A stretch of 27,686 nucleotides of DNA from DASXTW01 sp046726275 (GCA_046726275.1 JBKPAF010000091.1:1-27686), one strand, 5' to 3'. Positions 14,087-22,007 are shown, counted from the stretch's first letter. The notes: generated by a model not told the origin, from the sequence alone. Program-made: numbers and translations.

Positions 14087-16147
14087 ATGGCGAACCCCAA
14101 CGACAACGAACGCCGGGGCCGGTGGCAGGGCTTCGACCTCGGTGGAGGGTCGGGCCAGAGCGGACGGAACCCGTGGCGCTTCTCGCTCGTGTACATCCTC
14201 GGCGCGGTCGTGCTGCTCTTCCTGGTCCAGAGCCTGTTCGGCCAGAGCACGACCAAGGCTCGGCTCGACCAGTTCTATCGGCAGCTCGGCCAGCAAGGCG
14301 TCGAGTCGGTGACGATCACGGGCAGCTCCATCTCCTGGGTCGACCGGGCCGGCAAGCACTACACGGCCGACCTTCCGCCCAACTTCGATTCCTCGACCCT
14401 GGTGAACCAGCTCTCGAGGGAGGGCGTGAAGTTCGAGGGGAAGCAGCCGAGCGCCCTCACCTCCTTCCTCGTCCAGTGGATCCTCCCCTTCATGCTCCTG
14501 GGCCTGGTCTGGGTGTTCCTGTTCCGGCGGATGGCGGGAGGCGGAGCGGCCACGGCGCTGAACCTGGGCAAGAACCGGGTCAAGATCTACGACCGCAAGG
14601 AGATGAAGACGACCTTCGCCGACGTCGCCGGCGTGGACGAAGCCGTCGAAGAGCTGAAGGAGATCGTCGAGTTCCTCCGAAACCCGAAGAAGTATCAACG
14701 ACTGGGCGGTCGGATCCCGAAAGGAGTGCTGCTCCTGGGGCCGCCGGGGTGCGGCAAGACCCTCCTGGCGAGGGCCGTCGCGGGCGAGGCAGCGGTCCCC
14801 TTCTTCTACATGTCGGGCTCGGAGTTCGTCGAGATGTTCGTCGGCCTCGGCGCGGCTCGGGTCCGAGAGCTCTTTCAGCAGGCCAAGGAGAAGGCTCCAT
14901 GCCTGGTGTTCCTGGACGAGCTCGACACGATCGGCAAGTCCCGAGCCGGGGCCCTGGGTGGCTCGCTCGGTTCCCACGACGAGCGTGAGCAGACGCTGAA
15001 CCAGCTCCTTGTGGAGATGGACGGGTTCGACACGTCGAAGGGTGTCATCATCATGGCCGCCACCAACCGGGCCGACGTTCTGGACCCGGCTCTGCTGCGG
15101 CCGGGGCGTTTCGACCGCCAGGTCGTGGTGGACCGGCCCGATCTCCGGGGGCGGGAGGCCATTCTGCGCGTCCACTCCCGAGGCGTAGCCATCGATCCCA
15201 ACGTCGACCTCCGGACGCTCGCCGCGCGGACGCCGGGGTTCACCGGTGCGGATCTAGCCAACGTCGTAAACGAGGGGGCCCTGCTGGCGGCCCGACGGGA
15301 GAAGAACTGGGTGGGCATGGAGGAACTGGAGGAAGCCATCGACCGCGTGGTGGCCGGCCTCGAAAGAAAGAGCCGGGTGATGTCGGAGCGGGACAAGGTC
15401 CGGGTGGCCGTCCACGAGATGGGACACGCCCTGGTGGCCCTCCGTTCGGACCACATCGATCCTGTCCACCGAGTCACGATCGTCCCCCGTGGGGTCGCCG
15501 CGCTGGGGATCACCATGGTCCGGCCCCTGGAGGATCGCTACCTGATGACGGAGCCCGAATTGCGGGACAGGCTGGTCTTTGCCATGGGAGGACGGGCGGC
15601 CGAGGAGATCACCTTCGGCGAGGTCTCTACCGGGGCCCAGAATGACCTTCAGCAAGCGACCGAGATCGCCCGGGCCATGGTGGTCGAGTACGGCATGAGC
15701 AGCAAGCTGGGCCCGCTCTCCTTCGGCAGCGACGGGTTCCGCTCTGCGGGGGGTCGCCCCCTGTTTCCCGGCGAGCGGCCCGAGTTCTCCGAGCAGACCT
15801 CGAGGGTCATCGACGAGGAAGTGGCCCGTCTGCTCCGAGAGGCTCAGGACCACGCGAGGAGCATCCTGGAGAACGATAAGGAGAACCTGCGCCGGCTCTC
15901 CGACGTGCTCATCGAGCGGGAGGTCATCGAGGGGACCGAACTCCGGCAGTACCTGGACGGGCAGAAGCCCATCCCCTCCAAGGACGAGCTGAAGCAGGAG
16001 ACGCGGGAGAAGCGGGCAGAGGAACAGAGGGCCGAGGAAAAGAAGAAGGCCGAGACCGACAAGGTCCCGGCCGAGCCCGGGATCGTCCTGACGGGGGGCG
16101 ATGGCGCAGGGACGACGCAGGAAATCCCGGTACGACCAGACGCGTAG
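14087..16147 (+). CDS. ftsH: FtsH-family membrane AAA+ zinc protease
   Basis: Membrane-anchored hexameric protease that extracts and degrades misfolded membrane and regulatory proteins. Two TM helices (about 31-51 and 124-146) flank the extracytoplasmic domain. The AAA module has Walker A GPPGCGKT (218-225), pore loop FVEMFVGLG, Walker B CLVFLDELD and arginine-finger region RPGRFDRQ. The protease site is HEMGH (443-447) with third ligand D520 in TGAQNDLQQAT. Several normally invariant positions differ: HEMGH instead of HEAGH, GCGKT instead of GTGKT, LDELD instead of IDEID, VGLGAAR instead of VGVGASR. It ends in a long charged, Lys/Glu-rich tail. The zinc, ATP and pore residues are intact, so it is probably active but may be a paralogue rather than the housekeeping copy. 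Confidence 0.95.
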   Translation: MANPNDNERRGRWQGFDLGGGSGQSGRNPWRFSLVYILGAVVLLFLVQSLFGQSTTKARLDQFYRQLGQQGVESVTITGSSISWVDRAGKHYTADLPPNFDSSTLVNQLSREGVKFEGKQPSALTSFLVQWILPFMLLGLVWVFLFRRMAGGGAATALNLGKNRVKIYDRKEMKTTFADVAGVDEAVEELKEIVEFLRNPKKYQRLGGRIPKGVLLLGPPGCGKTLLARAVAGEAAVPFFYMSGSEFVEMFVGLGAARVRELFQQAKEKAPCLVFLDELDTIGKSRAGALGGSLGSHDEREQTLNQLLVEMDGFDTSKGVIIMAATNRADVLDPALLRPGRFDRQVVVDRPDLRGREAILRVHSRGVAIDPNVDLRTLAARTPGFTGADLANVVNEGALLAARREKNWVGMEELEEAIDRVVAGLERKSRVMSERDKVRVAVHEMGHALVALRSDHIDPVHRVTIVPRGVAALGITMVRPLEDRYLMTEPELRDRLVFAMGGRAAEEITFGEVSTGAQNDLQQATEIARAMVVEYGMSSKLGPLSFGSDGFRSAGGRPLFPGERPEFSEQTSRVIDEEVARLLREAQDHARSILENDKENLRRLSDVLIEREVIEGTELRQYLDGQKPIPSKDELKQETREKRAEEQRAEEKKKAETDKVPAEPGIVLTGGDGAGTTQEIPVRPDA

Positions 16148-16148
16148 C

Positions 16149-17069
16149 TTAAGTCCCCTCGTCATCTATCCGGGAGCTCAGCAGGTCGGTGCGGCCCCGC
16201 CACCTGTCCAGGAAGCGGTAGAAGTTCCGCATCGACAGCCGTGCCCGCTGATCCTCCGGAGTGTTCGCCCACATCCGGTGCTCGTGCCTCTTCACGGGGA
16301 GCTCGGTGACGGTGACGCGACACCCCGTGGCCTTGACCTGGAACGAGAACTCGATGTCGGCGGTTCGGTAGAACTTGAACCTCTCGTCGAAGCGCAGGCC
16401 CTTCTCGAGGAGCTCTCGTCGAAAGGCCATCACGTATCCCTCCACCGCGTCGACGTCCGGACCCGATGAATCGTGGAACTCGCGCAGGTCATCGGTGACG
16501 ACGCCGAACGGCCCCGTGATTCCTACCTCGGGGTCCGCGAGCGCATCCTCGAGGGGCCCGATGACGTCTCCGAGCGCTTCCACCGAGCCGTCCACGACCA
16601 CCACGATCCTCCCCGCCGCCCGTTGAAGCCCTCCGTTGCGCGCGCCGGCCCACCCGACCTCGGGAGGCAGCCGTACCACTTCCACACCTGTCGGCCACAT
16701 GGTGCCGTTCGTCAGGTCCACCACCACGTACTGGATCGACCGGGCTCCCGAGTGGCGACGGACGGACTCCATCCCCCGCAGGGCATCGTCGGCCCATCCT
16801 TCGACCAGCCACTGGATGCTCACGTCGAAGCGTGGAGGGACGTCCAGAGCGGACGGCACCTCCTTCGAGCTGCGATACGCCGCGGGCACAGACGCCCTCC
16901 GTTCCTCCTCCCGAACCGTGACCCTGGTCCCCGCCGGCGTGTCGATGACGTCGAACCCTGCCCGGTTGATCCGGTCTCTCAGCGCATCGGCAGCGGCGAA
17001 CTGTCTTTGGGCGCGGGCGGCTTCCCGCTGTCGCACGAGATCGAGGATCTCCGGTGGCACCTGGTTCAT
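16149..17069 (-). CDS. CysS-tail-like domain fused to GT2 glycosyltransferase
   Basis: Two-part protein of 306 residues. Residues about 5-52 resemble the C-terminal helical tail of cysteinyl-tRNA synthetase: DLVRQREAARAQRQFAAADA then LRDRINRAGFDVIDTPAGTR. After a linker, residues about 80-300 form a family-2 glycosyltransferase-like domain: FDVSIQWLVEGW strand, VGWAGARNGGLQRAAG (nucleotide-sugar region), a VVVVDGSVE segment in the usual DxD place but with only one Asp visible, and a later FYRTADIEFSFQVKATG acceptor/base motif. The synthetase tail has no catalytic part, so a tRNA-charging role is not expected. Its ATG overlaps the hydrolase stop (ATGA), so they are co-translated. It converges with ftsH with one base between stops. 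Substrate unknown; the tail may bind tRNA or mediate assembly. Confidence 0.8.
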   Translation of the reverse strand: MNQVPPEILDLVRQREAARAQRQFAAADALRDRINRAGFDVIDTPAGTRVTVREEERRASVPAAYRSSKEVPSALDVPPRFDVSIQWLVEGWADDALRGMESVRRHSGARSIQYVVVDLTNGTMWPTGVEVVRLPPEVGWAGARNGGLQRAAGRIVVVVDGSVEALGDVIGPLEDALADPEVGITGPFGVVTDDLREFHDSSGPDVDAVEGYVMAFRRELLEKGLRFDERFKFYRTADIEFSFQVKATGCRVTVTELPVKRHEHRMWANTPEDQRARLSMRNFYRFLDRWRGRTDLLSSRIDDEGT

Positions 17070-17848
17070 CGGCGCCCTTCCACGGATCCAAGGAAATCGA
17101 GGGCGACGCGGTCCGCGGCTTCCGGCTGCTCCGAGTGATACATGTGTCCGGCGCCCTCCAACAGAAACGCCACGGCCCCCGGTATGCGCTCGGCGAGCAT
17201 CTGGGCGTTCCGGGGGGAGATCAACCGGTCCTCGCTCCCGTGGAGCACCAGCGTGGGACAGCGAATTCCACCGAGGCGATCCCACGCATCCCACGACTGG
17301 ATGGCCTCCCATTGCCTCCGCCCGGCATGAGGTGGCTGGGGGTTCTGGCTTCCCACGAGGATGTCTTCCGCGACGTGATCGGGATGCTCGCGGGCGAACG
17401 CCTCGGAGTACAGCGCGAGGTAGGGCTTGTCTTTGGGCACTTTCCCCGCCGGCCCGACCGCCACGGCCAGCCGGGGACCCGCATGCGTGCAGGCCAACAC
17501 GAGAGAGGCCACCCGGTCGGGGCAGGCCAGTGCCAACTCCTGGGCCACCATGCCTCCGAAGGACTGGCCGTACGCGTGGACCGAATCGAGGCCGAGGTGG
17601 TCGAGCAGCGCCACGGTGTCATCGACGAACGTGGCAACCGTCACCGGCTCGTCGGGCTTGTCCGAGCGTCCGTTCCCCCGGAAGTCGTACGCGATGACCC
17701 TGTGCTCGGCGGCGAGGTGTGGGATGTTCCTCCGCCAGCCCGGGATGTCGCCGCCCATGCCTTCCAGAAGGATGAGCGGTGAGGCGTCGGCTGGCCCGTG
17801 AAGCTCGTGATAGAGGCGACAGCCATCGGGTCGGACGAGGTACGGCAT
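17066..17848 (-). CDS. Alpha/beta-hydrolase
   Basis: Alpha/beta-hydrolase-fold enzyme of 260 residues, probably an esterase or a cofactor-free C-C hydrolase. The triad is visible: nucleophile S96 in GQSFGGM, D207 in HGSEDRL and H235 in EGAGHMYH; the oxyanion region is LEGMGGDIPGW and the AYDFRGNGRSDKP loop is typical of the 3-oxoadipate enol-lactonase-like group. No signal peptide, so cytoplasmic. It starts 18 bases after the LLM oxidoreductase gene and overlaps the glycosyltransferase fusion by four bases, suggesting an operon. The substrate cannot be deduced. Confidence 0.9.
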   Translation of the reverse strand: MPYLVRPDGCRLYHELHGPADASPLILLEGMGGDIPGWRRNIPHLAAEHRVIAYDFRGNGRSDKPDEPVTVATFVDDTVALLDHLGLDSVHAYGQSFGGMVAQELALACPDRVASLVLACTHAGPRLAVAVGPAGKVPKDKPYLALYSEAFAREHPDHVAEDILVGSQNPQPPHAGRRQWEAIQSWDAWDRLGGIRCPTLVLHGSEDRLISPRNAQMLAERIPGAVAFLLEGAGHMYHSEQPEAADRVALDFLGSVEGRR

Positions 17849-17866
17849 GGGCTTTCGGGCCTCGAT

Positions 17867-18874
17867 TCAGGACCGGCCGGGGGCGAACGCGTCCACGATC
17901 CTGCGGTGATTCTCCATCAATCGTTCCTCGGAGAGTCCGATCCACGCTCCCCCGAGGATCGCTCGGTCGACCAGGCCCTCGAAGCCGGCCAGCCGCTCGC
18001 GGCACTCGTCCTCGGTTCCCGCCACGGCCAGGGAGTCCACCATCGGCAGAGCGACGTCGATCATCGCCGCGAAGTCCTTCTTCACGAAGGCCCGGCGAAG
18101 AGGCTCCAGTCGGTCCCCGAACCCGTGGAGGTCCAGCACGGGCCGGTAGGTGCGGGTGGTTGCGTAGAAGGCGATCTGAAGGGCCGCCTCTCTCCTGGCC
18201 TCGTCACGGTCGTCGGAAACGGCGACGATCAACCCCGTCGTGACGTTCACCTGGTTGGCGTCTCTGCCCGCGTCCTTCGCCCCACGCTCCACGGCTGGCC
18301 GGAGTACGTCCCGGATCCAGGCCGCGCTGGTCATCGGGTGCCCGAGCACCCCGTCGGCGCATCGACCGGCGGTCTCCGCCATGACCCTGTTCACCGCGGC
18401 GAGATAAATGGGAACCGTTCCGGGGGCGGGCCCGGCACCGGGGAAGGGTGGCATGGTGATCGAGTAGAACCGCCCCCGATGGTCGATCGGCCTGCCCTCG
18501 AACGTGTCCAGGACCTCCCGGATGACCTCCACCGCCTCGGCGACCTTGGGCGCTGGATGCTCGAACCCGATCCCGAATCGTTGCTCGTTGATCCGCTTCA
18601 CCTGGGTGCCCAAACCCAGCACGAACCGGCCGCCGGAGAGCTCGGCGAGGTCCCGGGCCGCCATGGCGGTGATGGTGGGGCTCCTGGGGAACGCCAGGGC
18701 GATGTCGGTTCCGACCAGCACCCGAGACGTGCTGACGCAGGCGACAGCCGCCTGCACGAAGACCGACCGGGCCGTCTCCGCACACCACACGCTCTCGAAG
18801 CCGGCCGCTTCGACCCCTTGGGCCAGGTCGCCCAGCCGGCCCAACGGTCCACCCACGACGACGCCCAGCTCCAC
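17867..18874 (-). CDS. LLM-class (F420-dependent type) oxidoreductase
   Basis: Luciferase-like monooxygenase-fold enzyme of 335 residues, in the group that in actinobacteria mostly uses coenzyme F420 (FMN is the alternative). Family landmarks: the opening strand LGVVVGG, EAAGFESVWCAE, the GTDIALAFPRSP segment, ELSGGRFVLGLGTQ, and VPIYLAAVNRVMAETAG. Residues near the C-terminus (DRAILGGAW) fit the barrel end. The start is a GTG. It lies between the cyclic-nucleotide-binding gene (67 bases upstream) and the hydrolase gene, all on minus. The reaction is unknown; members oxidise or reduce many small molecules. Confidence 0.9.
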   Translation of the reverse strand: MELGVVVGGPLGRLGDLAQGVEAAGFESVWCAETARSVFVQAAVACVSTSRVLVGTDIALAFPRSPTITAMAARDLAELSGGRFVLGLGTQVKRINEQRFGIGFEHPAPKVAEAVEVIREVLDTFEGRPIDHRGRFYSITMPPFPGAGPAPGTVPIYLAAVNRVMAETAGRCADGVLGHPMTSAAWIRDVLRPAVERGAKDAGRDANQVNVTTGLIVAVSDDRDEARREAALQIAFYATTRTYRPVLDLHGFGDRLEPLRRAFVKKDFAAMIDVALPMVDSLAVAGTEDECRERLAGFEGLVDRAILGGAWIGLSEERLMENHRRIVDAFAPGRS

Positions 18875-18941
18875 GGGGCCGAAGGCTACACCGGAGAGGC
18901 AGCCTCGGGCCGGGACGCCAGGGGCTATGGCGGCCGACCGG

Positions 18942-19370
18942 TCAGAAAGTGTGCTTGATCTGCTTGGCCGTGCTGCGTAGGCGCTGGGCCATCACTTTCA
19001 GCATCTTGGAGGCGATCGAGGGGTTCTGTTCGATCAGTCGCTTGAACGTCCACGGCGTGAGCCCCAGCGTGGTCACCTGGGTCTGTGCGGTGCAGGTGGC
19101 GGTGCGAGGGCCGCCGTCGAGCAGCGAGATCTCTCCGAAGAAGTCCCCCGGGCCCATCTTCCGGACGGACCTGCCCCCCACGGCGACGCTCACGTCTCCA
19201 TCCAGGATGAGGAAGAAGCCCACCCCAGAGTCGCCTTCGCGAGCCAGGACGGCCCCCTCTCGGTGGGTGACTTCCTTGGACGCCGTCGCGATCGACCTAA
19301 GCTCCTTCGGGGAGAGCTCCTCGAAGATCGGGACTCCCGCCAACAGCTTCATAGGGTCTTGCCTCGCCAC
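18942..19370 (-). CDS. Stand-alone cyclic-nucleotide-binding domain protein
   Basis: A single CRP-type cNMP-binding domain of 142 residues with no DNA-binding or catalytic domain. The phosphate-binding cassette is FFGEISLLDGGPRTATCTA (about residues 78-96), with E80 and R89 in the places that contact the ribose hydroxyl and phosphate, so it may bind cAMP or cGMP. The C-terminal helix (about 106-138) could be a dimer helix or docking surface. It starts with GTG preceded by AAGGAG six bases upstream; ATG at 19352 is a weaker option. It probably modulates a partner protein; a class III cyclase elsewhere in the window is a conceivable ligand source. Confidence 0.88.
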   Translation of the reverse strand: MARQDPMKLLAGVPIFEELSPKELRSIATASKEVTHREGAVLAREGDSGVGFFLILDGDVSVAVGGRSVRKMGPGDFFGEISLLDGGPRTATCTAQTQVTTLGLTPWTFKRLIEQNPSIASKMLKVMAQRLRSTAKQIKHTF

Positions 19371-19450
19371 GTTGCGCTCCTTCGATGCCTGCTCGGACGA
19401 CCTGGCCCGGGGATTCTATCCGAGTGCTCGGCCTCGGCGGGAGCGCACGA

Positions 19451-20074
19451 TCAGGCGGAGCGCCCGGGCTGCCCCGAGCCCCCTTCGAGCGTCTCGGACA
19501 CCGCCTTGCGGACTCGCTCCGGCGTGGCCCCTCGCCCATCCAGGATCGTCGCGGCGATCCCCTCGCCTTCCCTGACCAGTCCCAGAAGGATGTGCTCCGT
19601 TCCGATGTATCCGTGCTTGAGCGCATGGGCCTCCCTGAGCGCCAGCTCCAAGACCTTCTTCGCCCTCGGCGTGAACGGAATGTGACCGGCGATCGCGCCC
19701 CCGATCGGACTGCAGTGACCGGCGCCCCGCCTCCGCCGCGGACGGATCACGTTGTGGTCCAGCGCTCCCGGCCCGAACACCTCCTCCACACGGCGGCGGA
19801 TCTCGTCCACGTCGATCCCAATGGATCGCAGGGCCTCGGCGTCCTTATCATCTGCCTGCGCCGGGCCTGTCCCCACCACCCTCACGACATCTGCCCGGAC
19901 CCCTTTCAGGTCGATCCCCATTCGATCCAAGACCTTCGCGCCCACACCGGTGCCCTCGCGGAGGACACCGAGGAGGATGTGCTCGGTCCCGATGTAGTCG
20001 TGGTGCAGCGATCTCGCTTCTCCCTGGGCGTGAACGACGGCTTCGCGGGCCCGATCGGTGAAACGCTCAAACAT
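19451..20074 (-). CDS. Clp_N-domain protein without ATPase module
   Basis: Isolated Clp N-terminal domain protein of 207 residues. Repeat 1 (1-70) begins MFERFTDRAREAVVHAQGEA and includes YIGTEHILLGVL. Repeat 2 (about 127-200) is GHIPFTPRAKKVLELALREA with a second YIGTEHILLGLV. Between them sits an extra segment with DAEALRSIGIDVDEIRRRVE, which resembles the second half of other Clp_N repeats, and a basic PRRRRG linker. No Walker motifs are present, so it cannot unfold proteins itself; stand-alone Clp_N proteins are thought to act as adaptors or sensors for damaged proteins. A TAGGAG site lies four bases before its ATG. It is the second gene of an operon, six bases after the small HTH gene. 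Confidence 0.92.
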   Translation of the reverse strand: MFERFTDRAREAVVHAQGEARSLHHDYIGTEHILLGVLREGTGVGAKVLDRMGIDLKGVRADVVRVVGTGPAQADDKDAEALRSIGIDVDEIRRRVEEVFGPGALDHNVIRPRRRRGAGHCSPIGGAIAGHIPFTPRAKKVLELALREAHALKHGYIGTEHILLGLVREGEGIAATILDGRGATPERVRKAVSETLEGGSGQPGRSA

Positions 20075-20080
20075 TTGCTC

Positions 20081-20311
20081 CTACTTTCCTCGACGGAGGA
20101 ACCACCGACTCGAATGCTTCTTGTGCACGGCCTGCTTGCTCACACCCATCTCCGCCGCGATCTCCTGCCAGGACCACCCGAGGCGGCGGGCGTTGTCGAC
20201 CTGGAGCGCCTCGAGCTGCTCGAGCAGCCGGCGAAGGGCGGCCACCGACCGCAGTCCGACCCTGGGGTCCCGGCTCGACGCCTGCGTCGCAAGCTTGGTG
20301 GCCTCGCTCAC
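20081..20311 (-). CDS. Small helix-turn-helix protein, probably leaderless
   Basis: A 76-residue protein with a predicted N-terminal helical region and a C-terminal helix-turn-helix: LGWSWQEIAAEMGVSKQAVH (about 45-64) followed by a basic tail KKHSSRWFLRRGK. An upstream TTG at 20347 would give 88 residues, but it coincides with a -35 element, and the GTG at 20311 lies seven bases after the -10, so translation probably starts there on a leaderless transcript. It precedes the Clp_N gene by six bases. Three GTTGAC half-sites overlap its promoter. Small HTH genes upstream of Clp_N genes are a recurring actinobacterial arrangement, but the target is unknown. Confidence 0.8.
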   Translation of the reverse strand: MSEATKLATQASSRDPRVGLRSVAALRRLLEQLEALQVDNARRLGWSWQEIAAEMGVSKQAVHKKHSSRWFLRRGK

Positions 20312-20318
20312 ACTCGTC

Positions 20319-20347
20319 AATATACGTTGACGCCGAGCGTTTGTCAA
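20319..20347 (-). promoter_or_regulatory. Near-consensus sigma-70 promoter for HTH-clpN operon
   Basis: On the minus strand, TTGACA (20347-20342) and TATATT (20324-20319) are separated by exactly 17 bases. The GTG start of the HTH gene begins eight bases after the -10, at the expected transcript start, predicting a leaderless mRNA. Confidence 0.8.
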
Positions 20348-20358
20348 CAGTTGTTGAC
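20326..20358. promoter_or_regulatory. Operator cluster of GTTGAC half-sites
   Basis: GTTGAC at 20326-20331, its reverse complement GTCAAC at 20343-20348, and GTTGAC again at 20353-20358. The last two form an inverted repeat with a four-base spacer (AGTT) just upstream of and overlapping the -35; the first lies in the promoter spacer. A bound protein would block RNA polymerase. The HTH product is the likely binder. Confidence 0.6.
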
Positions 20359-20380
20359 CAGCCCAGATCCTTTCAGTGGG

Positions 20381-21112
20381 TCAGCCGCCGGGTTCGCCGT
20401 CGGAGCCCAGGCAGTACACGTTGTACGCGCGCTGGATCACCGGCCTGGCGACGTTCCGGACGGGAATCCCGCCCGGGGTCACCCCCCGCTCCACGCCGCG
20501 GTGTGCGTGCCCATGCACGATGAGGTCCGCCCCGGCAGCGTCGATGGCCTCCCCGAGGAGGTAGCTGCCGAGGAACGGATAGATCTCCGGGCGCTCACCC
20601 CGAAGGGTCGCCTCGACGGGAGCGTAATGCAGGAGCGCGACGCGATGCTCGGTCTCGAGATCGGACAGCGCCCGTCCCAGGCGACCGGCGATGCCCCGGG
20701 TATGGCGGATGAACGCCTTCATCTCGGGCTCCCCGAAGTCGCTGCCACTGGCTCCGACGAACCCACCGCCGAACCCCTTCGCTCCCGCCACGCCGAGCCT
20801 CGCCCCGTCGATCTCCATCGTCGTCCCTTCACCCTCCAGCACGCGGATGCCGGCAGCCTCCAGGATCTCGACGATCTCAGCCTGACGATCCGAATGGTAA
20901 TCGTGATTCCCGAGCACCGCGACCACGGGAACCTCGAGCCCGATCAGCTCCCCGGCCAGCCCCCTGGCCTCCTCAGGATCCCCCACCCGGGTCACATCGC
21001 CCGCGATGAGCAGCACGTCGGCGTGATCGGCAAGGTCCTCGAGTTGTGGTCGGACACTCCCCGCGAGGTCCGGCCCGAAGTGCAGATCGCCCATCGCGGC
21101 GACCCGGATCAC
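20381..21112 (-). CDS. Calcineurin-like metallophosphoesterase
   Basis: Dimetal phosphoesterase of 243 residues. The five metal-binding motifs are visible in order: MGDLHFG (D9, H11), IAGDVTRVGD, LGNHDYHS, LLHYAP and HGHAHRG. No signal peptide. The start is a GTG whose first bases overlap the TGA of the BON-domain gene (GTGA), showing translational coupling; longer starts upstream would overlap more. The C-terminus ends in a Gly-rich tail. The substrate could be a phosphodiester, nucleotide or protein phosphate; family members differ widely. It lies between the HTH operon promoter region and the BON gene on the minus strand. Confidence 0.9.
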   Translation of the reverse strand: MIRVAAMGDLHFGPDLAGSVRPQLEDLADHADVLLIAGDVTRVGDPEEARGLAGELIGLEVPVVAVLGNHDYHSDRQAEIVEILEAAGIRVLEGEGTTMEIDGARLGVAGAKGFGGGFVGASGSDFGEPEMKAFIRHTRGIAGRLGRALSDLETEHRVALLHYAPVEATLRGERPEIYPFLGSYLLGEAIDAAGADLIVHGHAHRGVERGVTPGGIPVRNVARPVIQRAYNVYCLGSDGEPGG

Positions 21113-21372
21113 GACAACCTCTCCACGTCCGGTTGCTCGGCCGGCGCCTCGATCGATGTGTGATTCACCACCTCGCGATCGGGCAGGAGCTCCCGCACGA
21201 CGGTCGCGAGGCATGACCGGCGCTCCTCGGAAGCTACCGTTCCGGTCAGGAACACCTTCCCGGATGTGATCGTGATGTCGACATGGAGCTCGCTCAGGCG
21301 CGGGTCCTGCGCCAGAGCGTCACGGACGTGCTCCGCGAGATACGCGTCGGGCACAGGGTCGGATGAGGCCAT
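21109..21372 (-). CDS. BON-domain protein
   Basis: Protein of 87 residues made of one BON domain: VRDALAQDPRLSELHVDITI then SGKVFLTGTVASEERR, with the usual hydrophobic and Gly positions (GxVxLxGxV), then a short acidic tail. BON domains bind phospholipid or polymer surfaces and often occur with CBS or stress proteins. No signal peptide or TM segment is visible. It is co-transcribed with the metallophosphoesterase and divergent from the CBS-pair gene with an 89-base gap. In-frame frame extends to 21405 but ATG 21372 fits the domain start. Confidence 0.85.
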   Translation of the reverse strand: MASSDPVPDAYLAEHVRDALAQDPRLSELHVDITITSGKVFLTGTVASEERRSCLATVVRELLPDREVVNHTSIEAPAEQPDVERLS

Positions 21373-21461
21373 CGTTCGCTTATACCCGTTCCGGGCCGGT
21401 GGCATGGTTTCGAGCGAACCGGGGAATCCCCCCAGTGGAGACCAGCAGAAGGGAGAGCGAG

Positions 21462-21947
21462 ATGTCGATCCTGGTACGCCATGCCATGACCGAGTCCCCG
21501 AAGGCGGTAACGACCGACGCTTCCATCATCGAGGTCGCGCGGGCCATGAAGTCTGAGGACGTGGGCGTCATCCCCGTGCTGGAAGATGGAGAGCCCGTGG
21601 GGCTGATCACGGACCGCGACCTGGTGATCCGCGTGCTCGCGGAGGGCAACGACCCGGACAAGGTGCGGGCAGGCGACGTCGCCACCCGGGCTCCCGTCTC
21701 CGCTACTCCGGATATGCGGCTCTCCGATGCGCGGGAGCTGATGGAGCAGAACCAGGTCAGGCGCCTACCAGTCGTGAAGGGCCGGGAGCTTGTCGGCATT
21801 CTCTCCCTCGGGGACGTGGCCTGGGCCGACGCGAGCACCCGAGAGGTGGGCGAGGCGCTGCGGGCCGTCTCCGAGTCGGAAAGGACCGTCTCCTCGAACG
21901 AGGGACCCACACACGGGACCCCCGATCGCGTTCGCCGGCGCATCTGA
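21462..21947 (+). CDS. CBS-domain-pair protein
   Basis: A 161-residue protein made of two CBS motifs, about 8-62 (VRHAMTESPKAVTTDASIIE, IPVLEDGEPVGLITDRDLV) and 72-125 (DVATRAPVSATPDMRLSDA, RLPVVKGRELVGILSLGDVA). Such pairs form a Bateman module that binds adenosine nucleotides and reports energy state. A Ser/Thr-rich tail (about 137-160) is probably disordered. GGGAG lies before the ATG. A strong terminator-like hairpin follows at 21968-21997. It is divergent from the BON gene; BON and CBS domains are fused in other bacteria, which suggests a functional link. Confidence 0.92.
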   Translation: MSILVRHAMTESPKAVTTDASIIEVARAMKSEDVGVIPVLEDGEPVGLITDRDLVIRVLAEGNDPDKVRAGDVATRAPVSATPDMRLSDARELMEQNQVRRLPVVKGRELVGILSLGDVAWADASTREVGEALRAVSESERTVSSNEGPTHGTPDRVRRRI

Positions 21948-21967
21948 CTCCACGCCTCGACGCCAAA

Positions 21968-21997
21968 GGGGCACGCTCGCCCCGGCGAGCGTGCCCC
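21968..21997. terminator. Bidirectional terminator-like hairpin
   Basis: GGGGCACGCTCGC and GCGAGCGTGCCCC form a perfect 13-base-pair stem with the four-base loop CCCG, between the convergent CBS gene (stop 21947) and the Ser-rich protein gene (stop 22008). A TCTTA on the plus side and TTTGG on the minus side are poor T-runs, as is common in high-GC actinobacteria. Confidence 0.75.
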
Positions 21998-22007
21998 AGC
22001 TCTTACC

